Numbered from the stretch's first letter, positions 1 to 8,638 are shown. The stretch: 64,000 nt of DNA from Arcobacteraceae bacterium (GCA_028687375.1 JAQUAG010000002.1:1-64000); one strand, 5' to 3'. The notes: a model not told the origin generated them from the letters alone. A program made the numbers and translations.

Positions 1-33
1 AGTTTATCTTTTTTAAGATAAACTCTTTTTTTA
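1..33 (+). terminator. Rho-independent terminator of a gene left of the window
   Basis: A perfect 10-bp stem (1-10 with 15-24) closes a TTTT loop and is followed by a run of T at 26-33. This is the classical intrinsic terminator layout for + strand transcription. It lies only 9 bases before the tRNA, so it probably ends the upstream gene rather than acting on the tRNA. Confidence 0.75.
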
Positions 34-42
34 TTTTTATAT

Positions 43-126
43 GCCCGTGTGGAGAAATGGTAAACTCAGTTGATTCAAAATCAACCGCTTCACGGCTTGG
101 CGGTTCGAGTCCGCCCACGGGTACCA
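43..126 (+). tRNA. tRNA-Leu (anticodon CAA)
   Basis: The acceptor stem GCCCGTG (43-49) pairs with CACGGGT near the 3' end with one G-U pair at the first position. The anticodon stem GTTGA/TCAAC encloses the loop TTCAAAA, which gives anticodon CAA. The T stem GGCGG/CCGCC encloses TTCGAGT, and the 3' CCA is encoded at 124-126. The long variable arm fits a leucine tRNA. Its 3' 61 bases (66-126) are repeated exactly at 37535-37595, so the gene is the integration site of the element to its right and stays intact after integration. Confidence 0.95.
66..126 (+). repeat. attL: 61-bp direct repeat in tRNA-Leu
   Basis: These 61 bases run from the D-arm side of the anticodon stem through CCA and are identical to 37535-37595 in the same orientation. 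Integration by tyrosine recombinases into tRNA 3' ends leaves exactly such a copy at the far end of the element. Confidence 0.93.
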
Positions 127-440
127 CGATGTTCTCTCGATTCTAACTACTTTAAGATTAACTAGGGTCTCCTCTAAAGTCTCCGCTTCTTTTTTAATAT
201 TCCTATTTTAAATTAAACATTACTATATAATTAAATTAATCATTGATGCTTTTTATACATATGATATGCATTCGTATATCGAAAAAGAGATAGCTATAGA
301 AAAAATAAAATACACAAAAATGAAGAAGAGCTTATAAGTTGGGCTTTTTTTCGTTTAAGTTTTCTTTGGGTGACACCTTGGGTGACACCTTCTCTGATTT
401 TCATGTACTTTTTGCTAGAATCACTTTAGGAGAAATAAAT
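127..440. other. Gene-free left end of the element with arm-type sites
   Basis: No convincing gene starts here. An open frame runs into the following gene from 339, but the good ribosome binding site is at 428-432, so the gene starts at 441. Two GTCTCC boxes at 167-172 and 179-184 match, with the same spacing, boxes at 37417-37434 upstream of the integrase. The rest is AT-rich and probably holds the promoter of the gene at 441. Confidence 0.6.
167..188 (+). repeat. Candidate integrase arm-binding repeat, left end
   Basis: A 22-base stretch with two GTCTCC boxes 12 bases apart, ending in GCTT. It matches 37417-37438 at 20 of 22 positions in the same orientation. Both copies are inside the element near its ends, which is where arm-type sites of tyrosine integrases are found. 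The function is inferred. Confidence 0.6.
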
Positions 441-2561
441 ATGATTTTTGATTTAGATAATATGATAAATAAGAACTGTGAACAAATTTTAAAGCAATAT
501 CTGGGTGTTGATTCTTTTGAGAATTATGATGTTAAAATACAATTGTTATCGCAAAACGATAATCAGAGATTTTTTGATACTTATTTTAAATTAACTTACA
601 AACTTACACATCTTAAAAATCATCTGTTAGTAATAACGGCTAAATCGCAATCTTTTTGTATTCACAATTTTCCAGTATCAAATCTAAATAAATTTAAAAA
701 GTTATTTACTTATAATGATATAGATTTTGCTACTATAAACCGCCTTCAAGCGAATAAACAGTCTATAGAATCAAAAAAATATGTATTTAGCATAAATTCT
801 AAAATCGATACAAGTAATACATTTTATATTTTACTAGAGTTAGAAAAAACTGAGCTAGAAATTCAAGCTAAACGGTTTATAAAGAATTACTTAGTGATGT
901 ACAAATTAAAATATAATATGAATGGATGGTACAAGAAATTCAAATATCATTTATTAAGTTGTTATAAAGATGAAGAGACGCTACCTAATAGAGATGATAA
1001 AGCTTATAGAAAAATTGAAGGTTTTCATCCTTTTGAACTTACATATAGAATTTTTTACGAGATGGCTATTAGAAATTGTCGTGTTAAAAAGATAATGCAT
1101 ACTTTAGGTTATCTTTATGATCTTAAAAAAGTTCAAAAGGATACAATTATTACAATTGATGATATAAGCTGTGAAATTATAAATGAAGAAAAAGTTTATA
1201 AAATATTTGGTGCTGTAATGGGAAATGACATCTCTAATAAAACTAAGTTTTTTATGGGAGTAAATAGTTTTAAATATCAGTGTGTCGAGGAGATAACTGA
1301 AAATTACTATGAAATGAAATTGTTCCTAGATAAGTCTAACGATAGTGTAGATTTGGATATAACTGTAGGAACAAAAGATAACAAATTTAATAATAAAGAT
1401 TTGGATATAACTGTAGGAACAAAAGATAACAAATTTAATAATAAAGATGTAGAAAAACCACTAGACCATTGCTCTGTTTCAATAAGAAGCTCAATTACAG
1501 AAGTAGCAGAAACAAATAAGAAAACAACGATTACAATTTGTAAAGGTCTCAAAAAATATACTATAGAGCCGAAGCAAGATGGAAGTTGGTCGTTAGAATT
1601 GGATGATTCAACAGAACTCTTAGACGAGAAGATTTTTTTGAAAACATATATCGATTTTTTAACACCAGAAGAGCACCAAATTTACTTAACATCAGGTTTG
1701 CCTATAATTAGTGAACTGATTAATGAATTTGAAAAAGAATTAGAAGAAAAATATTTGATTCATTCTCCATATTTACACAAGAAACATTCAGAAACAAGTT
1801 ATATTCGTAACAAAAAGATTTGTCATAATCATTTGGGTAATAGTGAATATCAAGATAAATATTTTGCACATGAACTTGCGTTTGATGGCTATAGCGTTTA
1901 TCAGGGAATTTTTAAAGATAGTGATGGTGAATTTGATATAAATATTATTAAACAAAATATGACTAAATTAGTAGTAGATAAAAATTTATCCCCTATCCAA
2001 TTAAATCTTAATCTACCAAAAGCTGAATTAATAGCTTATCTTTCAAAAATCAAAGATAACTACGACAATGATAATTCTATAATTAAATCTCCTTTGGAGC
2101 TTTTTAAAGAATCATTTGAAGCAAAAGATGATATTGGGTTAGCGTCAGAGGATCGTCGCAAAAATTTTAAAACAAAACTTACAGAAATAGCTGATATGTT
2201 TTTTACATACGACATAAATCCATTTATCTTACAACGAAAAAAAGCATTAGAGGATGAAATTAAAGTATTGAAAATTAAAAGAGATGAACTGAAAAGTGAA
2301 AAAACTTATAAACTGAACCCTGATAGAAATGTTGGAAAACCAAACATAACCCCAACATATAGATCAATAAAAGTAGAATATGAAACATTAATTGACGACT
2401 GTAAAAAAGACATAAAAAGACTGGAAGAAGATGTAAAAAAGAACAATAATCATATTGCTACGGAAATTGGTGAAACTGCAGATACTGTAAAAACATACAA
2501 CGATATAATGAGTGATTATATAGAAAACAAAAAGTATATAAAATTCCTTACTAAAACATAA
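441..2561 (+). CDS. Large hypothetical protein with a duplicated 16-residue segment
   Basis: I do not recognise this 706-residue protein. The start at 441 is preferred over the upstream in-frame start at 339 because AGGAG lies at 428-432, 8 bases before the ATG. Residues about 304-335 are two identical copies of a 16-residue unit (LDITVGTKDNKFNNKD), encoded by an exact 48-bp tandem repeat. The C-terminal part, from about residue 595, is rich in Lys and Glu and looks like a coiled coil. No signal peptide or membrane segment is visible. It is the first gene of the element, transcribed away from the tRNA; a role in element biology is possible but unsupported. Confidence 0.7.
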   Translation: MIFDLDNMINKNCEQILKQYLGVDSFENYDVKIQLLSQNDNQRFFDTYFKLTYKLTHLKNHLLVITAKSQSFCIHNFPVSNLNKFKKLFTYNDIDFATINRLQANKQSIESKKYVFSINSKIDTSNTFYILLELEKTELEIQAKRFIKNYLVMYKLKYNMNGWYKKFKYHLLSCYKDEETLPNRDDKAYRKIEGFHPFELTYRIFYEMAIRNCRVKKIMHTLGYLYDLKKVQKDTIITIDDISCEIINEEKVYKIFGAVMGNDISNKTKFFMGVNSFKYQCVEEITENYYEMKLFLDKSNDSVDLDITVGTKDNKFNNKDLDITVGTKDNKFNNKDVEKPLDHCSVSIRSSITEVAETNKKTTITICKGLKKYTIEPKQDGSWSLELDDSTELLDEKIFLKTYIDFLTPEEHQIYLTSGLPIISELINEFEKELEEKYLIHSPYLHKKHSETSYIRNKKICHNHLGNSEYQDKYFAHELAFDGYSVYQGIFKDSDGEFDINIIKQNMTKLVVDKNLSPIQLNLNLPKAELIAYLSKIKDNYDNDNSIIKSPLELFKESFEAKDDIGLASEDRRKNFKTKLTEIADMFFTYDINPFILQRKKALEDEIKVLKIKRDELKSEKTYKLNPDRNVGKPNITPTYRSIKVEYETLIDDCKKDIKRLEEDVKKNNNHIATEIGETADTVKTYNDIMSDYIENKKYIKFLTKT
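1350..1445 (+). repeat. 48-bp exact tandem repeat, two copies, inside a gene
   Basis: Units 1350-1397 and 1398-1445 are identical and keep the reading frame, so each adds 16 residues. Perfect identity points to a recent duplication or to a copy number that changes by slippage. Confidence 0.9.
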
Positions 2562-2798
2562 TAATTCAACTTAGCTAACCTATAACTTAGACTACATAAT
2601 ATAACTTAACATCTACTTAAATAATACATATTCAAGAAGGAATTTTATACATTAAAATTTCCTTAGCTATTTCCAATTACCCTACCGTTAACCAAATAAT
2701 CGCCTCGTATAATTTCATCGCTACTGATCGAATGAGCTCAAATATCGTTCAGTACATTAAATGAGATTGCAATTTCAAATTTAAAAAAAGGTTAAAAA

Positions 2799-3044
2799 AT
2801 GACAAAAATAAATTTGGAAAAAATAGATTATAGTGAGAAGTATAGACAGTTGGCAGAGAAGAGATGGTTAAATCCTTTGCTATTAAAAGAATTAACAGGT
2901 TGGTCGTTATCTTGGCAAAGTAAAGCTCGTATGAGTTCAAATAAGATGAGACTCCCATTTAAAAAAATAGGAAAATTCGTCATTTATGATAGATATGAAA
3001 TTGATGCATTTATAGAAAAGCATACAGTAGTGGGTGGTGAGTAA
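2799..3044 (+). CDS. Small helix-turn-helix protein, possible excisionase
   Basis: An 81-residue protein preceded by AAAGG. The segment WLNPLLLKELTGWSLSWQSKARM followed by LPFKKIGKFVIYDRYEIDAFIEKH has the layout of AlpA/MerR-type excisionase domains: a helix-turn-helix, then a wing ending in an 'R.Y..DAFI' segment that normally reads the key position on the DNA. Such proteins act as recombination directionality factors or as regulators in integrative elements. It sits directly before a helicase-primase gene set. The HTH call is fairly safe; the excisionase role is inference. Confidence 0.6.
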   Translation: MTKINLEKIDYSEKYRQLAEKRWLNPLLLKELTGWSLSWQSKARMSSNKMRLPFKKIGKFVIYDRYEIDAFIEKHTVVGGE

Positions 3045-3045
3045 T

Positions 3046-3480
3046 ATGGAAAATATAACTAACAACACCGAATGTGAACACAATTTAAATCGAGCAATAA
3101 CTCTCGATAGGTTAATTAAAGGTAGCTTTCAAAACGATAAAACTTATTGTTGTGAGAAGTTAAAAGGTTTTAAAGCTTTACAAAAAAGGGCTTTAGAAAA
3201 TGCTGTAGAAACTACTCAAACAACTGATGATTTAATAAAGTGTGCTTTGACGATAGAGCAAATAGATTTTTGTAATGAAATGGATGTTGTTGATCTGATA
3301 ATCTTAGTATTAAACAAAACTCAATATTTAGAGTGGTCTTTACAGGAATACTTTTATACTTGGGGAAATCAAATAATTCATAGCTATAGCAATAGGGAAA
3401 AACCTATAGACCCTGAAACTATAATTATAGATATATCGGTGGACGATGAAAGTGATAGAGGATTTCATTATGGAAGATAA
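3046..3480 (+). CDS. Hypothetical protein, coupled to the primase gene
   Basis: A protein of about 144 residues that I do not recognise. An in-frame GTG exists at 3034, but the ATG at 3046 follows GGTGAG at short spacing and comes right after the stop of the HTH gene. The sequence is mixed alpha-helical with two Cys pairs (TYCCEKL, IKCALTIEQIDFCNE) and has no membrane segment. Its end overlaps the start of the next gene (3470) by 11 bases, which suggests translational coupling with the helicase-primase. Confidence 0.6.
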   Translation: MENITNNTECEHNLNRAITLDRLIKGSFQNDKTYCCEKLKGFKALQKRALENAVETTQTTDDLIKCALTIEQIDFCNEMDVVDLIILVLNKTQYLEWSLQEYFYTWGNQIIHSYSNREKPIDPETIIIDISVDDESDRGFHYGR

Positions 3481-5164
3481 TAATTATAATATTGGTGGGT
3501 CTAGTGCCCCGCACCTGAATAATGATGAAAACCAAGATTTGTTAAGCAATCCCCAAAAAGATGAGTATGAAGCTCATCTTGTTGACCCAGAAATTGAGGC
3601 TGAGGAATTGGCAGAATCATATAATGCAGAAGAACATCAGACTGAACCTGACTATGGTAATCCCGAAGATGAAGAGTATGAACTTGAAGATAAGAATGAT
3701 GATGATCCGTTGATTACTGATGAAATACAAGAGGTTATTGAGTCACACAAGACATTTGATGAAACGAATACAGAAGAGGGTGCAGTTAAAAAATCACTGA
3801 ATGCATTGTTGAGTGTTATTGTCTTTTTTATCTCTGTACGATGGGGTCAAATATATGACGAGCTAAATGAAGGGATAATTGGCAAAAAAGTTCCAGCTAA
3901 AGATTGTTATAGAATTGGTTTTATAGATCATTTAAAGCAATTTGCTAAAACTAGCAATATCCTTTTCGCAAAAGATGCAAATCATCTTTATGTATATAGC
4001 GGAGAATATTGGATAAAGATTAGTGAGGATTTAATCAAAGGATTTCTTCACAGAGCTGCTAAGAAAATGGGTATTCCTGAAGGTTTAAGTAAATGTGTAA
4101 AGTTTATCAAAAGCACATATGAACAGCTTATAGAATCAGGGTTCTTTGAAAAGATGGTGCAAACAAATATAACCTGTTTAAATCTATTAAATGGAACATT
4201 AAAAATAGATTCAAATGGAATTGAGCTTGTAGAGTTTAATCCTAAGCACTTTTTGACACATCAATTAGATTTTAAGTACGATAAAAGTGCTATAAATCAA
4301 CTATGGTTAGATTTTTTAGACAAGGTACTTCCAGATAAAGATACGCAAAAGACTTTACAACAGTCGTTAGGATATTTATTTATAAGAGGTCTAAAACTTG
4401 AAAAGGCATTTTTCTTAGTTGGCAATGGCTCTAATGGGAAATCTGTTATTTTTGAAGTATTAAAAGGAATTTTATCTTCAGATATGATGACAAATCATTC
4501 CTTAGTGCATTTAACAAATAAACTCGGATACCATGTAGCCGATTTGAATAATAAGCTTATAAACTATGGAACAGACATCTCTATGAAGAATGTTGATCCA
4601 GCTGTATTTAAGCAGTTAGTATCAGGTGAGCCGATTGGGACAAGACAAATTAGGGAAAAAACTTTTACTATGAGGGTTTATGCAAAGCTAATTTTTAATG
4701 TCAATAAGTTAGAAAATGCTGATGTTGAAAATACGGATGGCTTTTTTAGAAGGATGATCTTTATTTACTTTGGTATAACTATTCCAGATGAGTTACAAGA
4801 TAAAAACTTGCATATAAAGCTTTTGGAAAACAAGGCTGGTATTATGAATTGGATTGCAGAAGGAATTTTGGAAGTCCTTAAAAATGAAGAGATATTCCAA
4901 TCTGAACAAAGTAAAAACTTTTTGGAAAATTTCAAAAAAGAAGTAAGTCCAATTCAACTATTTTTAGCTGATAGTGGTTTAGTTCCAGCATCAAAAGAAG
5001 CAATTAGTTTTCAAGATGTGTATGAGATGTATAGGGAGTTTTGTAAAAAACAAGGGGAAAAGGTTGTTGAGCAGAGATTGTTAATAGCTGATTTAGTAAG
5101 ACTAGGTTTCACAAGAACGAGAAGAAATGTTGGCAATGTATTGCTAGCAGAGATTAAAAAATAA
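3470..5164 (+). CDS. P4/D5-type SF3 helicase-primase
   Basis: A protein of 564 residues of the phage/plasmid primase C-terminal (D5-like, P4 family) superfamily 3 helicase type. Walker A is GNGSNGKS at about residues 318-325, and the Walker B region follows at about 365-371 (NYGTDIS). The sensor-1 asparagine of motif C is in LIFNVNKL at about 405-414, and FFRRMIFI supplies the arginine finger region. Residues about 15-95 are very acidic and probably disordered. The catalytic part of a primase domain is not evident. The start at 3470 follows GAGGAT; an upstream in-frame ATG at 3446 lacks a better site. In this family the protein melts the origin and unwinds DNA for element replication. Confidence 0.88.
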   Translation: MEDNNYNIGGSSAPHLNNDENQDLLSNPQKDEYEAHLVDPEIEAEELAESYNAEEHQTEPDYGNPEDEEYELEDKNDDDPLITDEIQEVIESHKTFDETNTEEGAVKKSLNALLSVIVFFISVRWGQIYDELNEGIIGKKVPAKDCYRIGFIDHLKQFAKTSNILFAKDANHLYVYSGEYWIKISEDLIKGFLHRAAKKMGIPEGLSKCVKFIKSTYEQLIESGFFEKMVQTNITCLNLLNGTLKIDSNGIELVEFNPKHFLTHQLDFKYDKSAINQLWLDFLDKVLPDKDTQKTLQQSLGYLFIRGLKLEKAFFLVGNGSNGKSVIFEVLKGILSSDMMTNHSLVHLTNKLGYHVADLNNKLINYGTDISMKNVDPAVFKQLVSGEPIGTRQIREKTFTMRVYAKLIFNVNKLENADVENTDGFFRRMIFIYFGITIPDELQDKNLHIKLLENKAGIMNWIAEGILEVLKNEEIFQSEQSKNFLENFKKEVSPIQLFLADSGLVPASKEAISFQDVYEMYREFCKKQGEKVVEQRLLIADLVRLGFTRTRRNVGNVLLAEIKK

Positions 5165-5341
5165 GATGATGCACTAGGGGTGTAGTTGGGGTGTATCCCA
5201 ACTACACCATACAATTGCCTTATTTATGGGCTTTAATGTGATTGGGTGTAGAAGGTGTAGTCAAATGTGAAACATATAAAAATTACACAATGCACTACAA
5301 CAATATAAATATATGAGCTATAAGCTCAAAAAGGATAAAAA
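5165..5341. repeat. GGTGTAG repeats with a perfect hairpin, candidate origin or operator
   Basis: A perfect 12-bp inverted repeat (5179-5190 with 5197-5208) encloses a 6-base loop. Its arms carry GGTGTAG and its complement. Two more direct GGTGTAG copies lie at 5245-5251 and 5254-5260. No T run follows the hairpin, so a simple terminator is unlikely. Its place right after the helicase-primase gene suits an initiator or regulator binding site, but that is inference. Confidence 0.5.
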
Positions 5342-7006
5342 ATGATAAATGAAAATGAAAAAAATGAGTTTCTATCAACTATGAGAACTCTTGTTAGTGT
5401 GACACCTTTGTATATTCCTTTTAATTGTGGAAATGTTAGAAAATTGGTTCTAAATAATGAATTTATATATCTGTGGCAAGATGCGAAAGGTGATGCGTGT
5501 TATTGCTTTACACTTTTGGAAAAAGAATTTTTTACGACTAGCATAGCAAAGCTTGGTAGTGTACTTACTGGGCATTTTGGATGTGAAATTGAGGTCATTA
5601 ATAATGAAAAAGAACATATCAAGAAATTAATAAGTGCTACAAATAGCTTAAATAAATCATTGACTGATAATGAGCAATATAAATTTTATAATGATACCTC
5701 ACAATCAAACCAATTTCCATCGGAACGCAAAGACTTTGATGTAATTAATATTGATATGCTAGGTAATCAATTAGTTACAATTCAACCACCTGATTTAGTT
5801 CCCTATTCACATCAGAAGCATCCTTTACATAATCAAGAAAAATTATATATGAGTAGTGTTCAATTGGCAACTTATAGCATGGAGTCACATATTAATACTT
5901 TATATATTAAAATAAATGAACTACCTGTAGTTCATAATATGGCATATAGACCAATTATGAAACAAGCTTTTTGCAGAGATGAAAAAGGGTTAAGCTGTAG
6001 AAATAAATTTATTCCAACTGAGTTTATGATAACACCTTCGTTTAATTATGATCTCAATAATTCTTACATATTAATGTTTATCTTTTTTATGGCAAAAAAA
6101 GATGTTATAAAAACACTACAAATACTAAAATGGCTATTTTTATCCTTTAGTTGGTTAAATAAAGCATCATTTGCTCTAGTTCTTTATTCAAACAATGATA
6201 CCTACATGAAACTATTTTACGAAGAGATAATTGAGCCTCTTTTCAATAGTAAACAATGTGAAAAAATAGAAAATAGTAATCTTGATAAAAAATCATTGTC
6301 AACACTATTACACGAAAAAATTATCTATAATTTTGACAATATCACAGATACTACAATACTTAATGAACCTGCTAAGGAGTTGACAAATAGATTAATACAT
6401 AAAAATCAATGGAAGCTAAACGGTAAGAACTTAACAACTGTAGGCAATATACTTATTACCTCTACGACAAATTATATACCGATGATTGCCAAAGATGTGC
6501 CAAGTATTGTTGTGAATGTTGATTCGGCAATTGATAATTTTTGTAATGAATATAATATTAAACCACATAAATACGAAATATCCAAGCTTATTAAACATGA
6601 TTTTAATAATTTTGTATCTATTTTAAAATCTCTTGATATATCAAGCATATTTGATTTATCAGGCTATGGCTCGTATGATGTTTGTGCAAATGTACTAGAT
6701 GGCGATATAGATCCACTAGAAGTGTTTGATAAAATCATAAGAGATATGGATATTGTTCCTTTTGAAGCTGCCATAAAGACGGAAAAAGACGAAAAACTCG
6801 CAGAAGAGATTCGTAACAATTTTAATAAAAATAGAGTTGATAAAAATCATTTGTTGGATTATTTTAGAATATTATTTAGAAATGGTATAGATAAAACCAA
6901 TCGAGCACTCATTGCTGATTTAAAAAAGTTCTATAGTAAAACTGATGAGCCATTTGAAAATGAAAAAACTCATGTTAGAGATGGTAGAGCATATTACTTT
7001 TTATAA
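5342..7006 (+). CDS. Large element protein, possibly an inactive SF3 helicase relative
   Basis: A protein of 554 residues preceded by AAGGAT, next to the helicase-primase. I do not recognise the family with certainty. The middle part resembles an SF3 ATPase fold with lost motifs: FALVLYSNNDTYMKLFYEEI at about 278-297 sits where a P-loop would be but has no GK[ST]. NFDNITD at about 330 and NILITSTTNYIP at about 369 resemble the Walker B and sensor-1 strands. If this reading is right, the protein could be a non-catalytic partner of the helicase. No membrane segments or signal peptide are seen. The gene end is followed by an iteron-like cluster (7037-7115). Confidence 0.5.
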   Translation: MINENEKNEFLSTMRTLVSVTPLYIPFNCGNVRKLVLNNEFIYLWQDAKGDACYCFTLLEKEFFTTSIAKLGSVLTGHFGCEIEVINNEKEHIKKLISATNSLNKSLTDNEQYKFYNDTSQSNQFPSERKDFDVINIDMLGNQLVTIQPPDLVPYSHQKHPLHNQEKLYMSSVQLATYSMESHINTLYIKINELPVVHNMAYRPIMKQAFCRDEKGLSCRNKFIPTEFMITPSFNYDLNNSYILMFIFFMAKKDVIKTLQILKWLFLSFSWLNKASFALVLYSNNDTYMKLFYEEIIEPLFNSKQCEKIENSNLDKKSLSTLLHEKIIYNFDNITDTTILNEPAKELTNRLIHKNQWKLNGKNLTTVGNILITSTTNYIPMIAKDVPSIVVNVDSAIDNFCNEYNIKPHKYEISKLIKHDFNNFVSILKSLDISSIFDLSGYGSYDVCANVLDGDIDPLEVFDKIIRDMDIVPFEAAIKTEKDEKLAEEIRNNFNKNRVDKNHLLDYFRILFRNGIDKTNRALIADLKKFYSKTDEPFENEKTHVRDGRAYYFL

Positions 7007-7392
7007 GTTGATATTATGAAATTTAAAGTAATTTAGTAGCAATAGAATAGCAATTTAATAGCAATTAAAAAAGAGTTTTAATGTACTTTTTTAGACTTCA
7101 ATTGCTATTAAATTGTACATAAATAGCACCACAATTTTTTTAGATTTTCGCTTTTAAACCCCTTATTTATAATACTTCTCAGCCATTATTAGAAATTTAA
7201 CAAAATTATTTATGTTATTGTAAATTTTAGATACACAATTGTTGATTTTTATGTATTTTATAATGCTTTCATTTAATCTCCACGTTTTTACAACCACATA
7301 TCATACCTATAGCAAATACTAGAGTGACTCCTCATTTGGAGTTATTCTATATTTTAGCACTTCAAAAACCAATATCAACACTAGGAGCAAAA
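7007..7392. other. Gene-free stretch with phased TAGCAAT iterons
   Basis: No gene is seen. TAGCAAT occurs three times at exactly 11-base steps (7037, 7048, 7059), and its complement ATTGCTA occurs at 7101-7107. A perfect 16-bp inverted repeat joins 7051-7066 with 7100-7115. The remaining part up to 7392 is AT-rich and must hold the promoter of the small-gene operon that begins at 7393. Confidence 0.6.
7037..7115. repeat. Three phased iterons plus a 16-bp inverted repeat
   Basis: The three TAGCAAT copies fall on one face of the helix (11-bp period), and the inverted repeat partner lies 33 bases beyond the last. Direct repeats at helical spacing next to an inverted copy are typical of plasmid initiator binding sites and of cooperative operators. 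Which of the two applies here is not shown by sequence alone. Confidence 0.6.
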
Positions 7393-7479
7393 ATGATTAC
7401 AGACAAAGACCAAAAGTTTTACTCAAAACCTCAAAGTATCATCTGTAGATTACTAGGATGTAAAAGGGGGAGAGCATGA
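7393..7479 (+). CDS. 28-residue peptide, translationally coupled
   Basis: A short reading frame beginning MITDKDQKFYSKPQ, with AGGAG placed 7 bases before the ATG. Its stop overlaps the next start in an ATGA (7476-7479). The basic C-terminus (CKRGRA) comes from the purine-rich ribosome binding site of the next gene, so it could be a leader peptide. I do not recognise a family. Confidence 0.4.
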   Translation: MITDKDQKFYSKPQSIICRLLGCKRGRA

Positions 7480-7688
7480 AGATGAACACCTTTCAAATGG
7501 AACAACAAGAGGATGAGTTTTCTAAAAATCTATCCTATGAAGAGTGGCTAAGGGATAACCTTCAACCGCTCACAATCGCAGAACTAAATAAAATGGAGAA
7601 ACAACACAAAGCTTTCATTATCAAAAAGCCTAGCATTTTCCCCTATCCAATCAACACCTACAATTACCAACCACTACAAGGAGCATAA
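7476..7688 (+). CDS. Small hypothetical protein
   Basis: A 70-residue protein with the strong site GGGGGAGAG just before its ATG and a 4-base overlap with the preceding short frame. The sequence is acidic and Gln-rich at the N-terminus and Pro/Tyr-rich at the C-terminus (FPYPINTYNYQP). No domain is recognised. It belongs to the closely packed small-gene operon that leads into the DUF932 gene. Confidence 0.55.
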   Translation: MKMNTFQMEQQEDEFSKNLSYEEWLRDNLQPLTIAELNKMEKQHKAFIIKKPSIFPYPINTYNYQPLQGA

Positions 7689-7689
7689 G

Positions 7690-7764
7690 ATGATACCACT
7701 AGGAACTATCCTAACTATTGCAATAGCAGTAGGAACAGCAGTTCGAGATAATCTTGACGATTAA
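7690..7764 (+). CDS. 24-residue hydrophobic peptide
   Basis: The frame encodes MIPLGTILTIAIAVGTAVRD followed by NLDD, with AAGGAG 7 bases before the ATG. It starts one base after the stop of the previous gene. The hydrophobic core is long enough to cross a membrane once. A similar start (MLPLILGAVALSAIGYGVG) occurs in the protein at 10280, so a small membrane peptide is plausible. Confidence 0.4.
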   Translation: MIPLGTILTIAIAVGTAVRDNLDD

Positions 7765-7821
7765 AGTTTTAGCCCACAGGCTTTCAACCACAAATAAACA
7801 AACATAAAAAAGGAAATAAAA

Positions 7822-8631
7822 ATGTCAATAAGACCATTAACAATAGATGAATTAAGAGAAAAAGCACCAACACTCTTTACGGAAACACCACACTATGAAG
7901 TAAGTGAAAAATACCACTTCATCCCTACTATTGAGGTATTGGAAGAGATAAAATTTCACAATTGGCATCCAGTAAGTGTATCTCAAGCTGGTGTTCGAGA
8001 TGAAGAGAAAGAGGGATACCAACAGCACTTAGTACGATTTCGACACTTTGAAGATTTATTAAACCCACAAGATAATGCAGTAGAACTACTCTTATTTAAC
8101 TCTCACGATAGAAGCAAAAGCTTTTCAATTAGTGCTGGTATATTTAGATTTGTATGTGCAAATGGATTAGTGATAAGTGATAGTGTATTTGAAACTTATA
8201 AAATCAAACACTTAGGAGATAGAGAAAGTGATGTTGCTACAGCAGTAGCAAATATAACAGCCATCAAACCCAAACTTATGGCAAAAATAGAAACACTAGA
8301 ATCTATTAAGCTAAACAATAGTGAAAAAGAATCCTTTGCAAAAAGTACCATACCTCTTAGATTTGAAAAGCATCTTCACATTGACCACAATGATTTACTT
8401 ATCCCTCATAGAGAAGAGGATAAAAAAGATGACCTCTACACCGTCTTAAATGTAATCCAAGAGAACTTAATCAGGGGAAATATCGCTGGTACAAACAAAG
8501 AGACTGGAAGACGATTCACAAGTAAAGAAATTACCTCCATTTCAAAAGATGCAGATGTAAACAAAGGTATTTGGGATATTGCAGAACGAATAGCTACTAT
8601 CAAAAACCCATCTTATCAATTTGTAGCATAA
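7822..8631 (+). CDS. DUF932 family protein
   Basis: A protein of 269 residues of the DUF932 (phage/plasmid-like, YfjQ-type) family. Recognition rests on the order of conserved segments: HNWHPVSVSQAGVR near residue 48, HLVRFRH near 72, LLLFNSHDRSKSF near 92, GIFRFVCANGLVI near 106, and a C-terminal domain of helices. AAGGA lies just before the ATG. The molecular role of the family is not established. It is usual on plasmids and integrative elements beside recombination genes, as here (Gp157-like and Rad52-like genes follow at once). Confidence 0.85.
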   Translation: MSIRPLTIDELREKAPTLFTETPHYEVSEKYHFIPTIEVLEEIKFHNWHPVSVSQAGVRDEEKEGYQQHLVRFRHFEDLLNPQDNAVELLLFNSHDRSKSFSISAGIFRFVCANGLVISDSVFETYKIKHLGDRESDVATAVANITAIKPKLMAKIETLESIKLNNSEKESFAKSTIPLRFEKHLHIDHNDLLIPHREEDKKDDLYTVLNVIQENLIRGNIAGTNKETGRRFTSKEITSISKDADVNKGIWDIAERIATIKNPSYQFVA

Positions 8632-8638
8632 GGGGTAA

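Noticed and set aside
339-440. Upstream start for the first gene, with a repeated GDTLGDT segment
   Set aside because: The Shine-Dalgarno site AGGAG at 428-432 fits the ATG at 441, and the extension is a low-quality, hydrophobic tail without a site of its own.
1307-1552. Opposite-strand reading frame across the 48-bp repeat
   Set aside because: It lies fully inside the 441 gene, has no ribosome binding site, and exists because the repeat is also open on the other strand.
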